Assembly: GCA_965204095.1 (NCBI GenBank)
Contig: OZ241991.1
Location: 3,844,001 to 3,908,000, forward strand
DNA length: 64,000 nucleotides
DNA from: JAPPLB01 sp965204095
GTDB lineage: Bacteria > Acidobacteriota > Terriglobia > Bryobacterales > UBA6623
Direction of reading: 5' to 3'
Made by a program: the position numbers and the translations under genes. The number at the start of each line of letters is the position of its first letter. Position 1 is the first letter of the stretch. Of this stretch, positions 41,087 to 49,619 are shown piece by piece. The notes under the pieces were generated by a model. The model was not told where the DNA came from, did not search any database, and worked only from the letters and a program-made list of their open reading frames with translations.

Positions 41087-41977
41087 CTACTGCAGGAACG
41101 AGGCTTGTTCCACCAGCCATTGCTCGTAGTCGGCCTGTTCCATCACGTCGAGATAACTGCGCATCTTGTAGTGGCCGAGGCCGCATAGCTCCGAGCATGC
41201 GATTTCATACGTGCCCACTTTGTCCGGCTTGAATCGAAGCCGGCCGTCGATGCCGGGCACCGTGTCGAGCTTGAGCCGCAGCTCCGGCACGAAGAAATTG
41301 TGCAGCACGTCCTTGGTGCGCAGGATGACTTCGATCTCCTTGTCGACGGGCACGGCCATGCGCGGAACCACGATGTCGTCCTTTCCGTCGGGATTGCCGC
41401 GATCGACGCCGAGCGGATTGCCCAGCGAATCGTCGATCAGATTCACGTCAAGCGGACCGAACTTGCCATCGGGGCCGGGATAGCGGATGTTCCAGACAAA
41501 CTGCTGTCCCGTTACCTCGACAACCTCCCTGTCGGGCGAGCCCGGCTGCGTCGCCGCTTCAGCGAACCGCGCCTCCGCCCAGGCCGTGTAGCCCATGAAC
41601 ACCAGGCCGACGAAGAGCACCGTGGCCGCGGACGTCCAAAGCAGCTCCCAGCGGTCGTTCCCGGTGGTGTAGTCGGCGGGCTCGGAACGGTCGCGGCCGA
41701 ACTTGAGTACGGCATAACCCAACGCCAGGTGCGCCAGGATGAACACAACGCCCGTGACGACGAATGTCAGCGCCATTTGGCCGTCAACGAGCCGGGCATG
41801 GTCGGTGATGGGGTCCGGCATCCACCACGTCTTCGCCACAAAGGGTATGGTTAACGCAACGCAGATCAACCAAATCGCTACTGCCAGCAGGAAGTTCGTC
41901 AATCGAATTTTCACCACGAAAGGAGCTACAAGAAGGATACAGATCAGCCAGATCGCCAGGGCAACAATGAGGACCAT
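41087..41977 (-). CDS. ctaC: Cytochrome c oxidase subunit II with duplicated N-terminal membrane segment
   Basis: 296 residues. The CuA site is complete: CSELCGLGHYKM (C261, E263, C265, H269, M272) plus the upstream His in LHNFFVPEL. The usual two membrane helices are at about 68-92 and 109-130. Before them lie two extra hydrophobic segments that repeat each other (LAIWLICILLVAPFVVKI and VAIWLICVALTIPFVAKT), an internal duplication. No heme-c motif is fused. First gene of the oxidase operon. Confidence 0.93.
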   Translation of the reverse strand: MVLIVALAIWLICILLVAPFVVKIRLTNFLLAVAIWLICVALTIPFVAKTWWMPDPITDHARLVDGQMALTFVVTGVVFILAHLALGYAVLKFGRDRSEPADYTTGNDRWELLWTSAATVLFVGLVFMGYTAWAEARFAEAATQPGSPDREVVEVTGQQFVWNIRYPGPDGKFGPLDVNLIDDSLGNPLGVDRGNPDGKDDIVVPRMAVPVDKEIEVILRTKDVLHNFFVPELRLKLDTVPGIDGRLRFKPDKVGTYEIACSELCGLGHYKMRSYLDVMEQADYEQWLVEQASFLQ

Positions 41978-42170
41978 GGTTCGAATTCACCCCTGCGCCA
42001 TCGAGCGGCGGCGCGGTTCGAGCAAGACTTACTCATGGTACAAGGATCGTATAGTGTAGCAACTCGGGAACAAGGTGTTCAAACGCACCGAACCGAGGGT
42101 CGGCGCAATGGGAAAAGTTCCCCTGGTGCGCCAAGCAGAAGGCGAAGGGAAAAGTTCCCCTGCGGCCCTG

Positions 42171-42336
42171 TCCTGCATGTCTCGCCACGTGGCGAGGCGA
42201 AGGGCACGAGAGGGCCGTCAGGACGATGCGCAAGCCGGGCGGAGGAAAAAGGCGCGCTACATGGCCTTTAAGATTTTTCACGAATCACGGCCTTTTCTCG
42301 CGTGCTTCGACCGTCGGGTGGTGAGAAAGGCAGGTT
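42171..42336 (+). repeat. Palindromic element, copy 15, with short 7-bp array i inside
   Basis: TCCTGCATGTCTCGCCACGT to GTGGTGAGAAAGGCAGGTT. The interior is shared with the others up to GATGCGCAAGCCGGGCGG. A piece TTTTTCACGAATCACGGCCT (about 42275-42292) then leads back into TCGCGTGCTTCGACCGTC. The joint is the same as in copies 4 and 7. Confidence 0.85.
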
Positions 42337-42660
42337 AACCCCTCCGGTCACGAAACAAGGCCTTCACGGTTAACCGGCCGTCAGAAATTTCTTCTGGAGC
42401 GAACTAGGCTCCCGCCCAGGGTTTTCACGAATCACGAATCACGGCCTTTCCTGGTAGAGCCACCCCAGGCCCGGCCAACAGGTTTTTACGAGACACGAAA
42501 CACGGCTTTTTTGGTGCATGGGGTACTGAAGCCCTTCAGTCTTGTTTTTTCTGCCCCGGCCTGCTACGCAACAGCTCACGGAGGCGGCGAGGAACAGTAC
42601 CCTGCGGGTCGCGAATCAGGGCTTCCCAGGCGTTCACTGACCGCAACCCACTGATTGTAA

Positions 42661-42770
42661 GGTCTTTACGAAACACGAATCACGAGACACGAGTCACGGC
42701 CTTTATGTTCTTCACGAATCACGAGGCACGAAACACGACTCAAGGCCTTTGTGTTTTTCACGAATCACGT
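42661..42770 (+). repeat. 7-bp tandem arrays l (two blocks)
   Basis: ACGAAACACGAATCACGAGA onward to CACGGCC, then a second block ending at TTCACGAATCACGT. Inverted counterpart of 3784-3890. Confidence 0.78.
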
Positions 42771-43151
42771 GGCTCGAACGGTACCTGTTGGTACTGAAGC
42801 CCTTCAGTCTTTTTTTTCCGGCCCGGGCTGCGTAGCATGAAGATCATGGTTCGTGAAATGAGCTTGATCCGTGGCCTGGGAGCGCCTGCGAAGGAAATGT
42901 CGTTCCGGCATCATCTCGCCTTGTTCAAGGACCATTCCTGCCTGCTGTTGCCCACGATTTCCCGGCATTTCCCACTATTTCCCGCTAAAAAATGTCGCAA
43001 GCCGTGGTGGCCTCGCAATACGGCCGTAGATCTCGCGGCCCTGGACGTGTCCCGCGCGCCGCTCCGCGACAGCCCGGCTGCACGGTTGAGCAAACGAATC
43101 ATGAACCAAGGTCTTTCCTGGCGCTCGGCGCAAGCCGGCGCGAATTCCAAG

Positions 43152-43194
43152 GTTTTCACGAAACACGAGTCACGAAACACGAATCACGGCTTTT
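43152..43194 (+). repeat. 7-bp tandem array m
   Basis: GGTTTTCACGAAACACGAGT to ATCACGGCTTTT. Counterpart of array a. Confidence 0.78.
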
Positions 43195-43662
43195 CTCCGT
43201 GGGTGCGCCAGGGTGGCGCCACCGGAAACCGCCGTCCGGACCACTGCGTCCGCCGGCAGGTCACTGTGTCCCGGTTCATCATTGTTCACTATTGTTCGCC
43301 ATTGTTCGGCAAAAAAAATTGTTGAGAGCCAGTGTCCCCGCGCCGCCCGGACGGCCGTTCCCGCCGCACGGTCACTGCTTGCCTGCGCGCTGTGGGGCGG
43401 CTATGGCGCGGCATGGGCGGCATATTGCCCCCCGAGCCGGTGTCCCCGCGCCGTCCGCCGTTCGCAGGGAAATCCCACAAAAGTGGACAGAATCCCGGAT
43501 CAGCGAGAGAAAACAGGAAGCACAGCGTTCACCGCGGTTCCCGTCTCCCCTCGGGCACGTTCCGCCGTGGCGAACACACAATGAACCCATGCTGAGAAAG
43601 GAGAACGTTCTATATTGACAGGAGTTCAAACGCACCAGTCCGAGCTGCGTCAGGAGATCAGT

Positions 43663-45189
43663 GTGAGAGGACCAGGGTTACGAGTCGGCGGCGCGGCGGC
43701 GGTTCTGGCTGCCTTGGCGCTGAGCGTCACGGCCTTGACGGCCGACGTCGTCGAGCAGGGCCCGAAGGACTCGGCTCCCTCGGGGCTGCTAGCCGGAGTC
43801 GCGCGGGCGGACATCACGCCTCCTGTCGGCATTGCTCAACTGAACTGGGGATCTCAGACCCACATCCACTCCGTCGGCAACGACCCCGCGGGCATGGTGG
43901 CGACCGCCCTGGTCGTGGCCAACGGCGCAGACAAGTTCGCCATGGTCGACCTGGACGCGCTCCGCGTCGAGCCCTTCGAAGCTGCGGTCGAGCGCGCGGC
44001 GAAGGAGACCGGCATTCCCGCGGACCGCATCCGTCTGGCCGCGACGCACACGCACGCCGGTCCGAATCTGTCGGTTGCGAAGGGCCCCGCGGGCATCGAC
44101 CTTTCCGAGCAGTTGGACATGATCCAACGCTACCGGGAGCAGGTCATCGACAAGATTGTGGGCCTCGTCATCGAAGCGAACACCCATCTCGAGCCCGCTC
44201 ACATCTACGGCGGGCGAGGTGAAGGGACCATCAATATCAACCGGCGCTTCCGGGCGCACGGTGAAGATCCGCCCGCGGTGGGACGCAACCCGGACGGGTT
44301 CGTTGACCGCGAGCTCGTTGTCTTCCGCATCGACGACGCGGCGGGCAAGCCCATCGCCGTGCTCGCCAACTACCAGTGCCACGGCACCGTCCTCGCCTAT
44401 GAGAACAAATTCGTGTCGCCCGATTGGCCCGGCATGACACGCAAGGTCGTCGAGCAAGCATTTCCCGGTGCGTTGTGCCTGTTCTTTCAGGGCGCCGCCG
44501 GCAACCAGGGCCCGATCGAGGGATTCACCGGGGATCTGGGCGTGGCGCACCGCTTGGGGGCAACGCTGGGGCACCAGGTCGCCGCGCTGGCTTTGGGGAT
44601 CGAGACCGTTCGCCGGGAGCCGGCGTTCGAGGGCTTTGTGGAATCGACGGCCTATCAGGCGAAGCAGCATTGGCGGGTCAAGGGTCCCCGTGATGCGACG
44701 CTCCGGTTCACACGCAAAAAGATCGACCTGCCGCGCCGCGAGTTCACCCCGGAGGAAATCTCGGCGATGGCCGCCCGTGTGGAGGATGCGAAGCAAAAGC
44801 TGGCGGCCGCCAACGCTTCCGGCGACGACTGGAAGAAGCACCAGGCCGGGGCGCGCCTGCGGCGTTTCAGCGACTTGCTCGAGAAATGGACGCAACCGCC
44901 GGATCGCACGCCCGTCCAGCTCGAAGTGCAGATTCTCCGCCTGGGCGAAGTCGCGATGGTCGCCATGCCGGGCGAGCAGTTCGCCGAGATCGGCGAGGCG
45001 ATCAAGAAGGCTTCGCCTTTCGCCTACACGATGTACGCCGGATATTCCAGCGGCGCGGGCGGCGGCTACATGCCGACCGACGCCGAATACGCATTCGGCG
45101 GCTACGAAGTCGAACGCGCGCCGTACGGCAAAGGCGCCGCCGACAAGCTGATTCGCGAGACGATCGCCATGTTCGAAGACGTGAAGTAA
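43663..45189 (+). CDS. Neutral ceramidase-like / alkaline ceramidase N-terminal domain protein, exported
   Basis: 508 residues from the GTG at 43663, which has AGGAG six bases upstream; a TTG at 43615 lacks one. The signal peptide (about 10-28) is followed by GVARADITPPVGI, the family opening. AATHTHAGPN holds metal-binding histidines, NYQCHGTVL a further His and GAAGNQGPI the nucleophile region. True ceramidases are longer with a C-terminal domain, so this is the catalytic part only. It may act on ceramide-like lipids or other amides. It is followed by a Tat-exported phosphoesterase six bases on. Confidence 0.82.
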   Translation: MRGPGLRVGGAAAVLAALALSVTALTADVVEQGPKDSAPSGLLAGVARADITPPVGIAQLNWGSQTHIHSVGNDPAGMVATALVVANGADKFAMVDLDALRVEPFEAAVERAAKETGIPADRIRLAATHTHAGPNLSVAKGPAGIDLSEQLDMIQRYREQVIDKIVGLVIEANTHLEPAHIYGGRGEGTININRRFRAHGEDPPAVGRNPDGFVDRELVVFRIDDAAGKPIAVLANYQCHGTVLAYENKFVSPDWPGMTRKVVEQAFPGALCLFFQGAAGNQGPIEGFTGDLGVAHRLGATLGHQVAALALGIETVRREPAFEGFVESTAYQAKQHWRVKGPRDATLRFTRKKIDLPRREFTPEEISAMAARVEDAKQKLAAANASGDDWKKHQAGARLRRFSDLLEKWTQPPDRTPVQLEVQILRLGEVAMVAMPGEQFAEIGEAIKKASPFAYTMYAGYSSGAGGGYMPTDAEYAFGGYEVERAPYGKGAADKLIRETIAMFEDVK

Positions 45190-45195
45190 TCGCAT

Positions 45196-46344
45196 ATGCC
45201 GACGCGCCGGGACTTCCTCAAGACTTCACTCGCCACGGGACTCACGCTCCCGGGCGCCGCAGCCCGGCGAACCTCCACGGACACCCTGAGGCTGTGGGCA
45301 TTCAGCGATGCCCATGTGGGCAGCGACCGCCGCTACGGGAACCGCGAGAGCCTCGTCGAGGCCGTTCAGCAATCGGAGTTCGGTACCCCGGACGGCGCGC
45401 CGCCGTTCGAATGGGACTTGGCGGTCGATCTCGGCGACCAATCGGGGGCGCAGCACCTGCCCGGCGACGACGAAGGGGCCGAGGTGGTTCGACAGTTCAC
45501 GAAAGGTTTGCGGGAGCACAAGCGCGAGGACGTCTACAGCGTTTGCGGCAACCACGACCGCTCGGGCATCGACGAGCCGAAGAACTGGTGGTGGCGCAAG
45601 TGGCTCGACCCGATGGGCGAGTTCACCAGGTTCTCGGGCGTCGACGCATCGAAGCGCACCTACCCGGCTTCAGGAACCTGGGAGCGCTACTCGTTGCAAG
45701 TCGGCAACGTGCTGTTCCTGATGATGAGCGACATCAACGAGCCGACGCAGCGTCCCGGACGCGACCTGCTCGGGGGCAATCCCGGCGGGGTGGTTTCGGG
45801 CGAGACCTTCGCGTGGTGGAAGAACATGGTCGAGGCCAACCAGGACAAGATCATCGTTTCGACGCACCACTACATGCTCAAGAACACGACCGTCGCGTCC
45901 GGTGAGTGGGAAGGCATGCGCAAGGATGCGAGCGGTCTGTGGCGCTCGCACTACCACGGCTACAAACCGCTCGGGACGCCCCGGGGCGCTTCGTATCTCT
46001 ATTGGGTGGACAGCATGCCCGACGCCCAGGCGTTCGAGAAGTATCTGGAGGCGCATCCGGGCGCGATCGACTTGTGGCTCGGCGCCCACACGCACACCTA
46101 CCCGGACGATACCTACGGCGGAAAGTCCCACGTCGAGACGAAATGGGGCGTGCACTTCGTGAACGTGTCGGCGCTGGCGCGGCATCACGCGCGGCTGACG
46201 ACGGTGCCGATGAGCCGCTACTTCACGTTTACGGGGAATGAACTGCGCGCGCGGTGTTACTTGCACACCTGTGACTATGCGGCTTCGGGCTGGTATCCGA
46301 AGGCCGAGCGGAGGCTTCGTTTGCGGAAGGCTTTCCGCTGGTAG
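45196..46344 (+). CDS. Tat-exported calcineurin-like metallophosphoesterase
   Basis: 382 residues. Twin-arginine signal PTRRDFLKTSLATGLTLPG. The five metallophosphoesterase blocks are visible: DAHVGS, DLGDQS, GNHD, STHHY and GAHTHTY. These coordinate a two-metal centre. The large inserts between blocks resemble PhoD/GpdQ-like exported enzymes. The substrate is unknown. It is six bases downstream of the ceramidase-like gene, so a joint role on lipid-derived phosphoesters is possible. Confidence 0.87.
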   Translation: MPTRRDFLKTSLATGLTLPGAAARRTSTDTLRLWAFSDAHVGSDRRYGNRESLVEAVQQSEFGTPDGAPPFEWDLAVDLGDQSGAQHLPGDDEGAEVVRQFTKGLREHKREDVYSVCGNHDRSGIDEPKNWWWRKWLDPMGEFTRFSGVDASKRTYPASGTWERYSLQVGNVLFLMMSDINEPTQRPGRDLLGGNPGGVVSGETFAWWKNMVEANQDKIIVSTHHYMLKNTTVASGEWEGMRKDASGLWRSHYHGYKPLGTPRGASYLYWVDSMPDAQAFEKYLEAHPGAIDLWLGAHTHTYPDDTYGGKSHVETKWGVHFVNVSALARHHARLTTVPMSRYFTFTGNELRARCYLHTCDYAASGWYPKAERRLRLRKAFRW

Positions 46345-46472
46345 CGCCATGTTGCCGACTCCGGCTTGTTTCGAAGCCGCCTGCCGCTCAGCGGTGGCGA
46401 AGGCGATGCTTCGAGGTTCGAGCCCTTCGCGTACTGCGCTCTTTCGCCGCACCGCTGTTGGACCAACCCGCC

Positions 46473-47051
46473 ATGCCTGAGAAAACCCGCTGTGGTTGGG
46501 CGAACGCCCCGCTGCTCGACCAATATCACGACACCGAGTGGGGCGTCCCGCTTCACGATGACCGGCTGCTGTTCGAACACCTCGTCCTCGACGGCGCGCA
46601 AGCCGGGCTGAGCTGGCTCACCATCCTCAGGAAACGCGCCGGCTACGCCAAGGCCTTCGAGAACTTCGATATCCGCAAGGTCGCTCGCTTCCAACCGGCG
46701 CTCATCGAGAAGCTGGTGCTCGACCCGGGCATCGTGCGCAACCGGCTCAAGATCGAGTCGGCGGTCAACAACGCGCGCAGGGTCCTCGAAGTGCAAGACG
46801 AATTCGGCAGCCTGGACGCCTACCTGTGGCGGTTCGTCGATGGACGCGCAATCCAGAACCGTTGGCGGAGCTGGCAGGAGACGCCCGCCACCAGCAAGGA
46901 GTCCGACGCCATGAGCAAAGACATGAAGCGACGCGGCTTCAAGTTCTGCGGGTCGACGATCTGCTACGCGATCATGCAGGCCACCGGCATGGTGAACGAC
47001 CACGTGGTGAGTTGCTTCCGCCACCGGGAACTACGGCCGCGGAAACGCTGA
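46473..47051 (+). CDS. tag: DNA-3-methyladenine glycosylase I
   Basis: 192 residues from the ATG at 46473 (a TTG at 46458 is less likely). Removes 3-methyladenine from alkylated DNA. The Tag zinc-snap residues are present: C7 (RCGWA), H19 (DQYHDTEWG), H177 and C181 (DHVVSC), with the spacing of E. coli Tag. QAGLSWLTILRKRAGY is the conserved helix-hairpin region. A solitary repair gene. Confidence 0.95.
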   Translation: MPEKTRCGWANAPLLDQYHDTEWGVPLHDDRLLFEHLVLDGAQAGLSWLTILRKRAGYAKAFENFDIRKVARFQPALIEKLVLDPGIVRNRLKIESAVNNARRVLEVQDEFGSLDAYLWRFVDGRAIQNRWRSWQETPATSKESDAMSKDMKRRGFKFCGSTICYAIMQATGMVNDHVVSCFRHRELRPRKR

Positions 47052-47120
47052 GTCAATTGCCGCCTGTTTGTTAACCGAACGCTCGGCTCAAGCGTTCTGG
47101 TTGTGTAAACCAAAAAGAGC

Positions 47121-47138
47121 GCCGCCGGGCGCGGCGGC
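47121..47138 (-). terminator. GC hairpin with T-rich tail on the minus strand
   Basis: GCCGCC-GGGCGC-GGCGGC; read on the minus strand the stem is followed by GCTCTTTTTGG. No minus-strand gene lies upstream of it, so it would end only an antisense transcript of tag, or be incidental. Confidence 0.35.
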
Positions 47139-47156
47139 AAAGAAGCCGACACGTTC

Positions 47157-47618
47157 ATGCCACAACATCCCCTACTGGTCCTATTCATACTCACACCGCT
47201 GGGAGCGTTCGCCATGGTGGTCTACATCGTGTGGGTGAACGCCCGCCAGAAGCAGGCAAGAATCCAGGCGCGTGTGGAATTCAACAAGCAACTCCTGGAC
47301 AAGTTCGCATCCTCTCAGGAACTCGTTGCGTTTCTCGGGCAGGAGGGCAGCGAACGCTTCCTCGACGAGATGTGGTCAGAGAAACGGCAAGGTCCGAAAG
47401 AGCGCATCTTGGGAATCATCATCCCCGGTTGCATCCTCACGTCGATCGGGATCGGCTTCCTCTGGTTGAGTACGCAGATTCCTGAGCTGCAGATCGCCGG
47501 AGTCACGATATTCGCGGCCGGTATTGGCTTGCTCATTGCCGCCGCCGTCTCATACGGGTTCTCGAAAGCATGGGGGCTGATGAACGGCGAAGACCGGTCA
47601 CGCGGCCGGCGCGAGTAG
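47157..47618 (+). CDS. Small membrane protein preceding an ECF sigma factor
   Basis: 153 residues, an N-terminal helix (about 6-26), a charged cytosolic stretch (about 28-82) and two C-terminal helices (about 84-104 and 112-134). I do not recognise a family with certainty; it resembles DUF6249-like membrane proteins found next to sigma factors. It ends four bases before the sigma gene, so one operon. It may sense the membrane state for the sigma factor. Confidence 0.75.
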   Translation: MPQHPLLVLFILTPLGAFAMVVYIVWVNARQKQARIQARVEFNKQLLDKFASSQELVAFLGQEGSERFLDEMWSEKRQGPKERILGIIIPGCILTSIGIGFLWLSTQIPELQIAGVTIFAAGIGLLIAAAVSYGFSKAWGLMNGEDRSRGRRE

Positions 47619-47622
47619 GCAG

Positions 47623-48210
47623 ATGACGCCCTACCGCGCGGCCATGATCGAATCGTTCATCGGCAGCGGGGCCGTAGCGGCCGGACCGGGCAATGAGGCC
47701 TTGACCACACCTCTCCAGGCAATCGAGGAAGCGGCGTTTCACCGCCTCTACGAGCAGCTTGCGCCCGCTCTCCGGGCCTACGTTCTCCGGATCTGCGGAG
47801 AAGACGACCTTGCGGGCGACGTTGTGCAAGATGCTTTTGTCAAGTACCTGCGCACCCCTATCCGCGAGATGGACGAGGCTGCCACGAAAGCATACCTTTA
47901 CCGCATCGCGACAAATCTGGTAAACGACCATTGGCGGCGCCGCGAACGTGAGCGAAAATGGAATTGGAAGGCGATCTTCCGCGAACCGGCTGGGGCCAAG
48001 CTCGACTTGCGCGGCGACGTGGCGCGGCAGTTCGGCCGCCTTGCCCCTCGCGAGCGAGCCCTCTTGTGGCTGGCGTACGTGGAAGGGTTCGATCACGAGG
48101 AGATCGCCCGAGTCCTGAAGGTCAGACCCAAGAGCATAAGAGTCATGTTGTTTCGAGCACGCAAGAAGCTGCGCAAGCTGCTTGACTCGGAAGGGACGGA
48201 CATTCAATGA
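47623..48210 (+). CDS. ECF-type RNA polymerase sigma factor
   Basis: 195 residues. Region 2 is AFHRLYEQLAPALRAYVLRI to DVVQDAFVKYLR, and region 4 is LAPRERALLWLAYVEGFDHE with the helix-turn-helix EIARVLKVRPKSIRVMLFRA. About 35 residues before region 2 form a variable N-terminus; ATG at 47644 is an alternative start. The stop overlaps the start of the next gene (ATGA). Confidence 0.9.
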   Translation: MTPYRAAMIESFIGSGAVAAGPGNEALTTPLQAIEEAAFHRLYEQLAPALRAYVLRICGEDDLAGDVVQDAFVKYLRTPIREMDEAATKAYLYRIATNLVNDHWRRRERERKWNWKAIFREPAGAKLDLRGDVARQFGRLAPRERALLWLAYVEGFDHEEIARVLKVRPKSIRVMLFRARKKLRKLLDSEGTDIQ

Positions 48211-48566
48211 GCAACCCCTCACACCCTTCGGATGCCGACGTTGCGCGTTGGATGCAGACCCTGGCGGAGGAGTCGCCAACGAAGGGATCCCTGCCGGACC
48301 CTCACCTGCTTTGGCTGAAGGCCCGCCTTGAGGAGCGGGCCGAGCGGAACGAGCGGGCGCTTCGTCCGATTGCGATTGCGGAGAAGATTGCGCTCGCCAT
48401 CTTTGCGCTTCTCGGCAGCGCGGGCCTGATCGCCATCGCGCGGCATGCCGAAACCTGGTTTGCACAGGCTGCCGAGCCCGACATCTTCGCGTGGGCGGTC
48501 GCCGGTGTCTGTTTCATCGCCATCGGCTTCGCTTTCATCCTGAAGCCCCTCCTGAACGGCGACTAG
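48207..48566 (+). CDS. Small two-helix membrane protein, possible anti-sigma factor
   Basis: 119 residues. A soluble N-terminal half (about 1-55) with PSDADVARWMQTLAEE is followed by two membrane helices (about 58-78 and 92-113). The four-base overlap with the sigma gene and topology suit an anti-sigma factor, but no zinc-binding HxxxCxxC motif is visible. The role is inferred from position. Confidence 0.75.
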   Translation: MSNPSHPSDADVARWMQTLAEESPTKGSLPDPHLLWLKARLEERAERNERALRPIAIAEKIALAIFALLGSAGLIAIARHAETWFAQAAEPDIFAWAVAGVCFIAIGFAFILKPLLNGD

Positions 48567-48609
48567 CAGGCAAGTTGACAGAATGCCCCGCCGTCATTGA
48601 CGAATACCC

Positions 48610-49569
48610 ATGAGATCATTGCGCATCGGAACCGCCCAGTTCGAAGCCCGCGACGGCGACAAGGACTACAACTTCAGCCGCATCGCGGCCCTCAGCCGCC
48701 AAGCCGCCGAAGACAAGGCGGATCTGGTTTGCTTTCATGAGTGCTCGATCCCCGGCTATACGTTCCTCGAGAATCTCTCGCGCTCTGACACCGAAGCTCT
48801 GGCGGAGCCGGTCCCGGACGGGCCGTCCGTCGATCGTTTGATCGAGCTGTCCCGTGATCTGGGGGTCGCGCTCGGCGCTGGGCTCGTCGAGCAGGCGGAC
48901 GGGCAACTCTACAACACCTACGTCGTGGTCTCGCCGGAAGGTTTCGTCGCGAAACACCGCAAGATCCATGCCTTCATCAGTGAGCATGTTTCAAGCGGCG
49001 ATTCCTACACGGTCTTCGAACTGCTCGGCGCAAAATTCGGGGTGTTGATCTGTTACGACGTGAACCTCCCCGAGAATGTCCGCCTGACGGCGATGATGGG
49101 CGCGGAGATTATCCTGATGCCGCACGTTACGGGATGCCTGCCGAGCCCGATGCCCGGTCGTGGGAAAGTCGCGCCGGAAGTCTGGCGCAACCGTGACACC
49201 GACCCCGTGACCTGCCGCCAGGAGTTCGATGGCCCCAAGGGACGTAGCTGGCTGATGCGATGGCTTCCGGCGCGGGCCTACGAAAACGGTGTCTATGCCG
49301 TCTATTCGAATCCGATCGGAGTCGAGGGAGACACGATCAAGCCCGGCGGTTCGATGGTCCTCGACCCCTTCGGGGAAGTCCTCGCCGAGTGCCGGAAACT
49401 AGGCGATGAAGTCGTCGTCGCGACTTGCGGCCCGGCCAAGCTCGCGGTCGCGCCGGGGCGTGCGTATATCCGCGCGCGGCGGCCCGCGCTTTATGGCGCG
49501 ATGACCGCGCCCAATCCACACCTGGGGCGCTCCGGCCGCCCCGAAATCTGGTGGAAGAAACACCGCTAG
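48610..49569 (+). CDS. Carbon-nitrogen hydrolase (nitrilase superfamily)
   Basis: 319 residues. The Glu-Lys-Cys triad is present: E44 (HECSIPGY), K118 (KHRKIH), C148 (ICYDVNLPEN). The family hydrolyses or transfers amides (N-carbamoyl amino acids, aliphatic amides). The insert around 175-205 (TGCLPSPMPGRGKVAPEVWR) is not typical of NAD synthase or beta-ureidopropionase, so the substrate is unassigned. A solitary gene. Confidence 0.9.
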   Translation: MRSLRIGTAQFEARDGDKDYNFSRIAALSRQAAEDKADLVCFHECSIPGYTFLENLSRSDTEALAEPVPDGPSVDRLIELSRDLGVALGAGLVEQADGQLYNTYVVVSPEGFVAKHRKIHAFISEHVSSGDSYTVFELLGAKFGVLICYDVNLPENVRLTAMMGAEIILMPHVTGCLPSPMPGRGKVAPEVWRNRDTDPVTCRQEFDGPKGRSWLMRWLPARAYENGVYAVYSNPIGVEGDTIKPGGSMVLDPFGEVLAECRKLGDEVVVATCGPAKLAVAPGRAYIRARRPALYGAMTAPNPHLGRSGRPEIWWKKHR

Positions 49570-49587
49570 ACCTTCCGAACCATCACC

Positions 49588-49593
49588 TATAAT
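49588..49593 (+). promoter_or_regulatory. TATAAT -10 box before the HipA-like gene
   Basis: A perfect TATAAT, 26 nt before the ATG at 49620. The -35 position (GCTAGA, 17 nt upstream) is poor. Confidence 0.4.
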
Positions 49594-49619
49594 GCTGCAT
49601 CGCGGAGCGCTCTCTGAAG

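Larger units (their letters stand above)
42361..43610 (-). repeat. Long inverted duplication, arm B (partner 2831-4250)
   Basis: Inverted relative to arm A. It contains arrays j (42421-42448), k (42481-42510), l (42661-42770) and m (43152-43194), the GGGAAA-type 10-mer array and a three-unit GAACAAT array (43271-43308). At 43327-43331 (GAGAGCCAGTGTCC) it lacks the palindromic element present in arm A. Confidence 0.85.
41978..43662. other. Gene-free repeat block upstream of the oxidase operon and the ceramidase-like gene
   Basis: Holds palindromic copy 15 and arm B of the long inverted duplication. No convincing gene. Frames at 42837-43325 and its counterpart in arm A translate tandem arrays and differ by a frameshift. 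Confidence 0.8.

Noticed and set aside
43789..45195. 468-codon minus-strand frame opposite the ceramidase-like gene
   Set aside because: Shadow frame; the plus-strand product has family motifs and a Shine-Dalgarno site.
47121..47138. Terminator of the tag gene
   Set aside because: The T tract follows the stem only on the minus strand; on the plus strand it is followed by AAAGAAG.
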